Shown piece after piece: positions 1 to 8,059 of a stretch of 64,000 nt of DNA. Source of the stretch: Saprospiraceae bacterium (lineage in GTDB: Bacteria > Bacteroidota > Bacteroidia > Chitinophagales > Saprospiraceae); the NCBI GenBank assembly GCA_019638455.1, contig JAHBTU010000001.1:1131501-1195500 (forward strand). Direction: 5' to 3'. Both the position numbers and the translations under genes were made by a program. The notes under the pieces were generated by a model. That model did no database searches. It was given only the letters and a program-made list of their open reading frames with translations, and was not told where the DNA came from. The first letter of the stretch is position 1. Each line of letters begins with the position of its first letter.

Positions 1-3000
1 GCTGAACGTCGGGGCGGGGTAGTTCACGATGGCACCGCACTGGTTCAGGGTGTTGCCCACCACGATATTGGCCGGGCAAGTGATGACAGGCAACTCGTTG
101 TCTTCCACCGTGATGCTGAAGCTGCAAGTGGTCACGTTCCCTGCGTCGTCGGTGGACGAGTACGAGATGACGGACACACCTTTCGGGAAGGCCGAGCCGT
201 TTGGCAGACCTCCAGTTTGCGCCAGCGTCGGGTCACCGCAGTTGTCGTGTGTCGTCGGGGTTGACCAATTGACTACTGCGGAGCAGAGGCCCGGGTCGGT
301 GTCAACAACGATGTCAAATGGGCAGGAGAGATACGGCGGGTCGTTGTCCACCACCGTGATGGTGAAGGTACAGTAGGCCGTGTTGCCAGAAGCGTCGGTG
401 GCTTGGAAGCCGACCACGTTCACGCCAAGCGGGAAGGCCGAACCAGCGGGAAGGCCGAGATTCTGCTCGGGGTTTGCGGAGCCGGAGCAGTTGTCCGGAG
501 CAACAGCGCACATGAACATCACAACTGCTGTGCAGGTGTTCGGGTCGGTGTCAACCACGATGTCATCCGGGCAGGTCAGGACGGGCGGCGTGACATCCAC
601 AGCGTATGCTTCCATGACGCAAGATGCCGTAAGGCCGGGGCCATCCGACACTGTCAGTGTCACTAATGTTTGGCCAAAACCAACCTCCGTGCCGGGAGCA
701 GGGCTTTGCGTGACGATGAAGCCACCGCAGTTGTCGCTTGCATCCGCAAGGTCGGTGAAATCTGGAAGGGGTGTTTGGCAATCATCATCCGCATCAAAAT
801 ACTGCGCCCCGGGGCAGGAAATCGTAGGTGGAATGTCGTCGTCGGCAGTTGTTTGGAACGAGCAAGTCGTTGCATTACCTGCGTTGTCAGTTACTGTCAT
901 GACAATGGTCAGGAAACCTGCGCTCACGCCGCCCGGAGGAGGGTCTTGCGTGACGATTGGGTTGGGGTCGCAGTTGTCGCTTGCTACCACCAAGCCAGTA
1001 TAATCTGCCGTGATAGCCTCGCAATTATCATCCGTTGAAACAGAAACATCCGGTGGGCAAACGGAAATAACGGGTGCATCGTCGTCGGAAACAACAACGT
1101 TGAATGAGCAATTGGCGCTATTCCCCGAATCATCCTGTGCGCTGAAGCTAACAGTAGTGGCGCCCAATGGGAAGGCGGAACCACTTGCTGGGCCGCTGGT
1201 CTGCGTGATTTGCACATTGTTGTCGCAGTTGTCTGTAGCAGTCACATTAAATGTGGCAATGCCATCGCAAGAAGAGCTCGAAGTACCCACTTCCACTACT
1301 GACGGACAGTTGATGGTCGGCGCGGAATTGTCTTGCAGGAACACATTGATAGAGCACTGGGCAGAGTTTCCAGCAAGGTCAGTCACCGTGAACGTGACTA
1401 TCGTGTTGCTCGAAATGGTTGTGCCAGCCATCGGGCTTTGCGTCACACTGGCGGCACCTGGGCAGTTGTCCATATAGGTGACGTTGCCAGTGTAATTACC
1501 TAAAGTGGCTTGGCAGTTTGCGTTGGCAAACAGCGTTTGGTCGCTGCCACAATTCGTGATGACAGGTGCTTGGCCGTCTGCTTTGGAGAAAGACCATTCT
1601 GGGCAGCCAGTAGCTTCGCCCGCGTCGTTTTTCGGCACTATTTTCCAGTAGTATGTACCCAAACCCAACGTACCTGCATTATATGTAGTGCCTGCCGTGT
1701 TTGCTACCAAAGGCGGGTTGGGCGAGTTGCCGAAATACACATCGTAGCTCGTTGCATCAGGCGCCACAGGCCAAGAGAGCGTGGTTGCACCGGGGCAATC
1801 CGAGCTGCCATTCGCTGGCGAGTTAGGCCCTGTGAGGCAGGCAGGCGGTGCCACAATGTTCACTAGGTAATCCTCTGCTTCGCCGAAACTATGGCTGGTA
1901 CAAGGGCCGAATACACTAGTGTTGAACACCACACGCACTCGCATGCGCGTCTGGCCAGTCAGGGCGCCAGCAGGTACCGTGATGTTACCGTTGATGGTAA
2001 CGCCATTGCCGGAGCCAATGTAGGTATCCTCCCCTGCATCGAAGAAGTCGCCATCTTGGTTGAAGTCAATGAAGATTCTGACGTGCTCAGTGCCGCCCGG
2101 GCCAACCAATACGCTGATGGGATAGGTTTGCCCAATTGCAAGGTTGGGGACTGGCAATCCAGTAAGGTATTGCGTGTAGCCCAACGCGCTGCCGTTGGTG
2201 CAACCCGAGTTGCCCACTGCGGGATTTACCAATGCGCCAAAAGTAACTTTGTCAATACGGTCGCTGGAGCCGCACCCGCTGGTGTAAATCGGTGTGCAGT
2301 AGCATTGTGTGGGCAAGGCCATATCAATAAACAAGTCCGAAGAGTTATCAGACAATCCACTGTTGGTGCAAGTTACCACACAATGATACCAAGTAGCCGT
2401 TGTCTGATTTATTGTCAACGTGGAAGAAGTGGCACCGCCAATATTGGAGAAGTTCACTCCATCGGAGGACGACTGCCATTGGTAGGTGATGCCCAAGCCT
2501 TGCGTGTTGCCGCTCAAACTAAGGGTAAAGTTCACCCCCGAACAAGCAGGATTAGCAGACGACTGAGTAGTGCCGCCGTCTGGTGCGCCAGCGCACTGAG
2601 CAGGTGGTGTGAAAGTGTACATCCTGCCCACACCCGGCCATGCAGTATTGTTGTTGTTTGCAGTTACTGTGCTGGATGTGTGTGTAGTGGTGGTTATGCT
2701 GTGAAAATTAGTCGCAGTAGTGCCATTGATACCTACTGATGCTGAAGCAGTCGCACCCCCAACGTTTTCAAAACGGAACTCAATGACGTTAGTCGTTTCG
2801 TACAACCAAGCTTGCATAGTACTGTTTGCAGCGCCGACAGTATTCCGTGGAATAGTCACAAACCACTGAATCTTCAACACCCTGTTTGGGGCACTGCCAG
2901 TAACCACATAAGTGACGCTACCAGTGGTGCCAGTTGCCAAGTCATCCCAAAACGGGAAGAGTTTGGGGATGTTGGTGGTGCTTACAATACTATTTGTAAA

Positions 3001-3312
3001 TTGGGAAACGGCAGCTGGTGCTCCCAGTTTGATGAAACCATCCGGCGAAACTGAAAATTGGGTGTAGGTAGTCGTTTCATAAACGAAATTAAACCCAATG
3101 TCCAACAATCCAGATGGTGTGTCGTCCACATTTGGACCTACTGCTACCGCAGCGCCAGCCATGGGGTCAAGCGTTGCCCCCGTTGACGTGGTGAACACAT
3201 AGGTATTTGCCGTTTGGGCATTCAAACAGACAAACGCCGTTGCCAACAGCAAAAACGAAAGAAGCGTTAGCCTTCGCCTCACCGTTGAATGAAGATTTGT
3301 CAAACTCCTCAT
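1..3312 (-). CDS. Large secreted multidomain protein with GEVED and HYR repeats (3' end outside window)
   Basis: The minus strand is open from an ATG at 3312 to the window edge (1104 codons, no stop), so this is the N-terminal part of a very large protein. It begins with a signal peptide (hydrophobic core after MRSLTNLHSTVRRR, ending near NAQ). Next come a lectin/sialate-like beta domain, an Ig-like segment at about residues 230-325, a GEVED domain at about 400-490 (key text FIDFNQDGDFFDAGED) and an FN3-like segment at about 495-570. From about 570 onward there are seven consecutive HYR modules of roughly 80 residues, each with paired cysteines and the pattern NCPxxI...DNC...TDxxGN...C, the last one cut by the window edge. 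HYR/GEVED proteins of Bacteroidota are exported surface proteins, commonly T9SS cargo; the sorting domain would lie outside the window. Adhesion is an inference. Apparent plus-strand frames here are shadows of this gene. Confidence 0.85.
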   Translation of the reverse strand, partial: MRSLTNLHSTVRRRLTLLSFLLLATAFVCLNAQTANTYVFTTSTGATLDPMAGAAVAVGPNVDDTPSGLLDIGFNFVYETTTYTQFSVSPDGFIKLGAPAAVSQFTNSIVSTTNIPKLFPFWDDLATGTTGSVTYVVTGSAPNRVLKIQWFVTIPRNTVGAANSTMQAWLYETTNVIEFRFENVGGATASASVGINGTTATNFHSITTTTHTSSTVTANNNNTAWPGVGRMYTFTPPAQCAGAPDGGTTQSSANPACSGVNFTLSLSGNTQGLGITYQWQSSSDGVNFSNIGGATSSTLTINQTTATWYHCVVTCTNSGLSDNSSDLFIDMALPTQCYCTPIYTSGCGSSDRIDKVTFGALVNPAVGNSGCTNGSALGYTQYLTGLPVPNLAIGQTYPISVLVGPGGTEHVRIFIDFNQDGDFFDAGEDTYIGSGNGVTINGNITVPAGALTGQTRMRVRVVFNTSVFGPCTSHSFGEAEDYLVNIVAPPACLTGPNSPANGSSDCPGATTLSWPVAPDATSYDVYFGNSPNPPLVANTAGTTYNAGTLGLGTYYWKIVPKNDAGEATGCPEWSFSKADGQAPVITNCGSDQTLFANANCQATLGNYTGNVTYMDNCPGAASVTQSPMAGTTISSNTIVTFTVTDLAGNSAQCSINVFLQDNSAPTINCPSVVEVGTSSSSCDGIATFNVTATDNCDNNVQITQTSGPASGSAFPLGATTVSFSAQDDSGNSANCSFNVVVSDDDAPVISVCPPDVSVSTDDNCEAITADYTGLVVASDNCDPNPIVTQDPPPGGVSAGFLTIVMTVTDNAGNATTCSFQTTADDDIPPTISCPGAQYFDADDDCQTPLPDFTDLADASDNCGGFIVTQSPAPGTEVGFGQTLVTLTVSDGPGLTASCVMEAYAVDVTPPVLTCPDDIVVDTDPNTCTAVVMFMCAVAPDNCSGSANPEQNLGLPAGSAFPLGVNVVGFQATDASGNTAYCTFTITVVDNDPPYLSCPFDIVVDTDPGLCSAVVNWSTPTTHDNCGDPTLAQTGGLPNGSAFPKGVSVISYSSTDDAGNVTTCSFSITVEDNELPVITCPANIVVGNTLNQCGAIVNYPAPTFS

Positions 3313-3895
3313 AAGTGAAAAAGATTTTGGTAAAAGATTGAAAAAGGTTAAATGAATGCCGAAGCACATTGATACAAACAAAACGACCATTGCCCCCCGC
3401 TTCCTCAACGAGGAAGTTGCAAGGGAGCGAATCGGAAGAACCCAACTTGAATGTGTAATCGGCAAAAAAGCACATTAGCGCACATTGCGCATGGGCAAAT
3501 GACCATGCCAATCAAAATGTGCGAATCGGCCTCAATAGGATATGATAATGCTCATGGATGCAGCACGACGCTGCCAAAGGGATAAGGAGGGCAAAAGATT
3601 AAGCGGAGAGAAAAAAGTTTCTCAAAAGTAGAGCCGCTTGTCGAGGTTCCAAACGAAAATCGAAGATTTGTCAAGCAGGTGACGTATATCGCTTGGTTTG
3701 CTCCGCCGTTAGAAATGTCCTTGCAAATTATCGGGTACGGAAACTTTAAAAATCTCCAATCTTCGTACCTTCGCGCACCTTTTCAACGGTGGACGGTTCA
3801 GGGCGGACGGTTGATGAATGTGACACTCAAACGCTCAAATTTCCCAACTCACAACGACTCGTCCACCGCCAACCATCCGCCGCCAAACGCAAGAG
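3313..3895. other. Divergent intergenic region between the HYR protein gene and gyrA
   Basis: There are 583 bases between two divergent genes with no convincing reading frame. A perfect 7-bp hairpin (CTTCCTC aac GAGGAAG, 3400-3416) lies 88 bases upstream of the HYR gene start and may be part of its leader. On the gyrA side, TACCTTCG at 3766-3773 resembles the Bacteroidota -7 box TAnnTTTG with one mismatch and would give a leader of about 115 bases. Neither signal is strong. No RNA gene was recognised. Confidence 0.4.
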
Positions 3896-6379
3896 ATGCA
3901 AGATTCGAGAATCATTTCCATCAACATCGAAGAAGAGCTCAAAGTCGCGTACATCGACTATTCCATGTCCGTGATTGTCAGCCGCGCCCTGCCCGATGTG
4001 CGCGACGGCCTCAAGCCCGTGCATCGCCGCGTTCTCTACGGCATGCTGGATTTGGGGCTTAGTTACAATAAGCCATACAAAAAATCCGCCCGTATCGTCG
4101 GTGAAGTGCTTGGTAAGTATCACCCACACGGCGACGGCTCCGTGTACGACACGATGGTGCGTATGGCACAGGAATGGAGCCTCCGCTATCCACTCGTTGA
4201 TGGGCAAGGCAACTTTGGCTCTATGGATGGCGACTCCCCAGCAGCCATGCGTTACACGGAAGCCCGCCTCCGCCGCGTGGCCGACGAAATCGTGGGCGAC
4301 ATTGACAAGGAAACCGTTGATTTTCAACTCAACTTCGACGACTCGCTCGAAGAGCCGAGCGTCATGCCCACCAAATTCCCCAATCTGCTCGTCAATGGGG
4401 CATCGGGCATTGCGGTAGGCATGGCCACCAATATGATGCCGCACAATCTTACCGAAGTGTGCGATGCCATCATTGCGGCAGTGGACAATCCGGATATTGA
4501 TATCGAAGAATTGATGCACTATGTGAAGGCTCCCGACTTCCCCACGGGCGGCATTATCTATGGCATGAGCGGGGTAAAAGAAGGCTATCGCACGGGGCGT
4601 GGGCGCGTGGTCGTGCGTGCCAAAACCGAAATTGAAGTGGACGACAAGGGGCGAGAAAGCATCATCGTGACCGAGGTGCCATATCAAGTTAACAAAGCAC
4701 TGCTGCTCGCCAAAATCGCGGAATTGGTCAATGAGAAAAAGATTCTCGGCATTTCTGATGCTTACGACACATCCAACCGAGAGGGAGTGCGCATGGTCAT
4801 CGAAATCAAACGCGACGCGGCAGCCAACGTGGTGCTTAGCCAGCTCTTCAAATTGACCCCGCTCCAGACCTCCTACGGCATCAATAATATCGCTTTGGTG
4901 AACGGGCGGCCCAGAACCCTGAACTTGAAGGAGCAGATTGACGAGTTTATCAAATTCCGCCTTGAAGTCATTATCCGCCGCACCCAATACGAACTCCGCA
5001 AAGCAGAGGAACGCGCCCATATCCTCGAAGGGTTGCTCATCGCGCTCGACCATCTGGATGAAGTCATTGCGCTCATTCGCGCCTCCAAAGATGCAGATGA
5101 AGCCCGTGAAGGGCTGATGGCCCAATTTGGCCTCACCGAAATACAGGCCAAAGCTATCCTTGCCATGCGTCTTCAGCAACTCACGGGATTGGAGCGCGAC
5201 AAAGTCAAGCTGGAATATGAAGAGTTGATGAAAAAAATCGCCGAGCTGAAAGCAATTCTGGCCGATGAAGGTTTGCGGCGCGGTATCATCAAATCCGAAA
5301 CGTTGGAAATCAAAGAGCGTTTCGGCGACGAGCGACGCACCGCCATAGAGATAGACGAGGCAGAAATCAACATGGAGGATTTGATTGAGGACGAGGAGGT
5401 TGTGATTACCATTAGCCACGCAGGCTACATCAAGCGGACGCCTATTTCAGAATATCGCGCTCAGGGTCGAGGGGGACGCGGCGCTCAAGGCGTTCGCACC
5501 CGCAACGAGGATTTTGTGGAGCACATGTTCACCGCCACCAATCACAATACCCTGCTGCTCTTCACCGAAAGTGGCCGCTGTTTTTGGCTAAAGGTATACG
5601 AAATCCCGGAAGGCACAAGAGTGGGTCAAGGCCGCGTGATTCAGAACCTGCTGAACATCCCCAAAGAGGATAAAATTCGCGCTTTCATCATAGTGAAAAA
5701 ACTCGACGATGAAACGTTTATCAACAATCACTACATCGTATTTTGCACCAAGCGCGGTCAAATCAAAAAGACCCTTTTGGAAGCATATTCCAGACCCCGG
5801 CAAGGCGGCATCAATGCTATTGAAATCAATGAAGGCGACGCACTGATTGAAGCCAAGCTGACCAACGGCAAAAACGAGATTATCCTCGCCGTGCAAAGCG
5901 GCAAAGCTATCCGCTTCAATGAGCAAGATGTGCGCCCGATGGGGCGTACCGCTGCCGGGGTGCGCGGCATCTCGGTATCGAACGACGACGTGGTGGTAGG
6001 CATGGTCTGTATTGACCCTGCTGATGCCACTTCCACCATTCTGGTTGTCTCCGAAAAAGGCATGGGCAAACGCTCGGCATTGGATGAGTACCGCACGCAA
6101 GGGCGCGGAGGAAAGGGTATCAAAACGATGAACGTGACCAACAAAACAGGCCACCTCGTTGCCATCAAAACCGTGACCGATTCTGATGACCTGATGATTA
6201 CGACCACATCAGGTGTCACCATCCGTACGGCTGCTGACGAATTGCGTGTGATGGGACGCGCCACACAAGGTGTGAAACTCATCCGCCTCGACGAGGGCGA
6301 CGACATTGCCGACGTGGCGGTAGTGACATCGGCAGAAGTGGAAAACGGCAATGGCCAAGAATCCCCCTCCGAAGAATGA
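3896..6379 (+). CDS. gyrA: DNA gyrase subunit A
   Basis: This is the A subunit of the type II topoisomerase that introduces negative supercoils together with GyrB. The protein has 827 residues. The breakage-reunion domain begins at residue 1, with the catalytic tyrosine at Y120 in [10 protein letters not shown]. The quinolone-determining stretch is [20 protein letters not shown] (residues 73-92); the position equivalent to E. coli Ser83 is glycine (G81), while the Asp87 equivalent is kept (D85). The GyrA box is present as QGRGGRG, which distinguishes this from ParC, and the C-terminal pinwheel blades recur as [16 protein letters not shown] and GRATQGV. The ATG at 3896 gives the canonical N-terminus. 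Copy A of the dispersed repeat begins 2 bases after the stop codon. gyrB is not in the window. Confidence 0.97.
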   Translation: MQDSRIISINIEEELKVAYIDYSMSVIVSRALPDVRDGLKPVHRRVLYGMLDLGLSYNKPYKKSARIVGEVLGKYHPHGDGSVYDTMVRMAQEWSLRYPLVDGQGNFGSMDGDSPAAMRYTEARLRRVADEIVGDIDKETVDFQLNFDDSLEEPSVMPTKFPNLLVNGASGIAVGMATNMMPHNLTEVCDAIIAAVDNPDIDIEELMHYVKAPDFPTGGIIYGMSGVKEGYRTGRGRVVVRAKTEIEVDDKGRESIIVTEVPYQVNKALLLAKIAELVNEKKILGISDAYDTSNREGVRMVIEIKRDAAANVVLSQLFKLTPLQTSYGINNIALVNGRPRTLNLKEQIDEFIKFRLEVIIRRTQYELRKAEERAHILEGLLIALDHLDEVIALIRASKDADEAREGLMAQFGLTEIQAKAILAMRLQQLTGLERDKVKLEYEELMKKIAELKAILADEGLRRGIIKSETLEIKERFGDERRTAIEIDEAEINMEDLIEDEEVVITISHAGYIKRTPISEYRAQGRGGRGAQGVRTRNEDFVEHMFTATNHNTLLLFTESGRCFWLKVYEIPEGTRVGQGRVIQNLLNIPKEDKIRAFIIVKKLDDETFINNHYIVFCTKRGQIKKTLLEAYSRPRQGGINAIEINEGDALIEAKLTNGKNEIILAVQSGKAIRFNEQDVRPMGRTAAGVRGISVSNDDVVVGMVCIDPADATSTILVVSEKGMGKRSALDEYRTQGRGGKGIKTMNVTNKTGHLVAIKTVTDSDDLMITTTSGVTIRTAADELRVMGRATQGVKLIRLDEGDDIADVAVVTSAEVENGNGQESPSEE

Positions 6380-6381
6380 GT

Positions 6382-6484
6382 TATAGTCAACGCAAGGTGG
6401 TTTTGAACGAACGGTGCTCGCAATCCTTTGGAAATCATGCAAAGCAATCAAGGAAATCTTCAAATCCTCTTTAATCTGGGTATA
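6382..6484 (+). repeat. Dispersed hairpin repeat, copy A (internally deleted)
   Basis: This is a shortened copy of the roughly 180-bp repeat family also found at 14285, 18032, 30442 and 34547. It keeps both ends (TATAGTCAACGC and CTTTAATCTGGGTATA) but lacks two internal blocks. One is a 56-base block carrying the first two hairpins; its edges carry CAA in the full copies. The other is a 21-base block that is exactly the third hairpin (CCTGCC...GGCAGG). The copy starts 2 bases after the gyrA stop. Confidence 0.85.
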
Positions 6485-6572
6485 ATCGTCTTTAACCACC
6501 CGTTTAAAATCTTTTATCCCTAAACCCGTCTTTACAAAACGATTTTTCAAAACTTAATTTTTGTTGAAAACG

Positions 6573-7898
6573 ATGAAAAATGTCCTTTTCTCACTATCAT
6601 GCCTGTTGCTGCTTCATGGTATCGCCCAAGCACAGGACGACGGCGGAAAACTCGCCAAACAAGCAAGCAAGGCCCTCACCACTTACAACATTGACCCAAA
6701 CACCAATGCTGCCAAGTTGGAGGAGGCCAAGCAAAAAATTGACCAGGCACTGCAAACGCCCGAAGGCCAAGCACAAGCCTCGGCATGGCTCACCAAAGGA
6801 GACGTGTACAACACCATGCTCCAGCGCGACATGGCTCGGCGCATGATTGACCCCAATGCCCCCCTCAGTGGCGACAACGATGCCTTGGAGGCATTCATGG
6901 GCTACAAAAACGCCTTCAACAACCCGACCGCCAAAAAATATGAAAAAAGCGATGCGGTGAAAGGACTCGGCCAAGTGGAAGGCCACCTTATCAATATCGG
7001 CGTTTCGAAGTACGAAGCGGGCCAATTCGACAAAGCATTCGCATCGTTCGAGGCATCACTTCAAGCACATGAGATACTCAAAGCAAGCAGCCAAAAAAGC
7101 GTGCTTGACGACCCCGACCAGTACGAAAACATGGTTTACACCACCGCGCTGGCAGCACAGCAGGCCAAGCGCAACGAGGACGCATTGAAATACTACAACA
7201 GCCTATACGCCAAAGGAAAGGCCAAGCCAGCGGTCTATGATGGCATATACACCCTCAAACTTGAGATGGGCGACGAGGCTGGCGCCCAGAAAATACTCAC
7301 CGAAGGCCGCACCAAATATCCAGAAGACACCGGGCTGCTCTTTTCCGAAATCAACGCTTATCTGAAAAAAGGCAAGCTCGACGAATTGACAGGCAGCCTT
7401 AAGCAAGCCATAGAAAAAGAGCCGAGCAACATCGGCCTCTATGTCACGCTCGGCAACGTGTACGACAATCTCTATCAAACGATGTCGAAGGAAAAAAACA
7501 CGGCCAAGGCCAATGAGTACTTCGAAGAGGCGAAAACTTACTACACACAAGCTACAGAAAAAGACCCAAAAAACGTGGACGCTGTCTATTCGCTTGGAGC
7601 ACTCTACTACAACAAAGCAGCCGTGCGCACACAGGAGATGAACGCAATGCCGGAGGACTATTCCACCGCTGGCCTGAAAAAACTGCAAGCCGCACGCGAT
7701 GAGGTCATGTCCTTGTTCGACCAGTCACTCCCCTACTTTCAAAAAGCGGAAAGTCTCGACCCGAACGATATGAACACCCTCATTGCATTGAATGAAATCT
7801 ACGCCCGCAAAGAGGATGAGCTCTCTCTTGAGTTCAAAAAACGCCTTGAAACTGTCAGAAGCGGCGGGAAAAACGCCTCCTCCTATTTCAAAAAGTAA
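6573..7898 (+). CDS. Periplasmic tetratricopeptide-repeat protein
   Basis: A 441-residue exported protein. The ATG at 6573 was chosen over an upstream TTG at 6561 because it gives a clean signal peptide (MKNVLFSLSCLLLLHGIAQA, then QDDGG). The mature part is almost entirely helical TPR-type repeats: an N-terminal block around residues 30-110, then GQFDKAFASFEASL near 150, NEDALKYYNSLYAKGK near 200, and a run of repeats from about 260 to 420 (for example YFEEAKTYYTQATEKDPKNVDAVYSLGALYYNKA, shown here only as a pattern of alternating A/Y/L positions). Such proteins are scaffolds in the Bacteroidota envelope; no specific partner can be read from the sequence. It stands alone between repeat copy A and a strong terminator. 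Confidence 0.75.
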   Translation: MKNVLFSLSCLLLLHGIAQAQDDGGKLAKQASKALTTYNIDPNTNAAKLEEAKQKIDQALQTPEGQAQASAWLTKGDVYNTMLQRDMARRMIDPNAPLSGDNDALEAFMGYKNAFNNPTAKKYEKSDAVKGLGQVEGHLINIGVSKYEAGQFDKAFASFEASLQAHEILKASSQKSVLDDPDQYENMVYTTALAAQQAKRNEDALKYYNSLYAKGKAKPAVYDGIYTLKLEMGDEAGAQKILTEGRTKYPEDTGLLFSEINAYLKKGKLDELTGSLKQAIEKEPSNIGLYVTLGNVYDNLYQTMSKEKNTAKANEYFEEAKTYYTQATEKDPKNVDAVYSLGALYYNKAAVRTQEMNAMPEDYSTAGLKKLQAARDEVMSLFDQSLPYFQKAESLDPNDMNTLIALNEIYARKEDELSLEFKKRLETVRSGGKNASSYFKK

Positions 7899-7919
7899 AT
7901 AAACCGATTCGTCCGTCGC

Positions 7920-7964
7920 AAGCGCGAGCTGCTCTGATTTTCAGCGTGGCTCGCGCTTTTTTTT
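7920..7964 (+). terminator. Rho-independent terminator after the TPR gene
   Basis: A stem AAGCGCGAGC / GCTCGCGCTT with a 19-base loop is followed by a run of eight T. It sits 21 bases after the stop codon of the TPR gene. Confidence 0.9.
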
Positions 7965-8059
7965 GTTCATTTTTTGACAAAAACAGACCAAAACAATAGA
8001 AATGCGCCTAAGGCACTTGTTTTTTTTCTAATTTCGCATTAGACCAACCGTCAACGCAC

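Noticed and set aside
29..3054. A series of plus-strand frames at the left edge
   Set aside because: They are opposite a continuous minus-strand HYR gene with clear domains; their composition shows no family motifs.
3670..3890. Short plus-strand frame upstream of gyrA as a leader peptide
   Set aside because: No regulatory logic such as tandem codons or attenuator hairpin; it overlaps gyrA out of frame.
3827..5419. 530-residue frame antisense to gyrA
   Set aside because: It lies fully opposite the highly conserved gyrA and has low-complexity, His/Phe-rich text typical of a mirrored frame.
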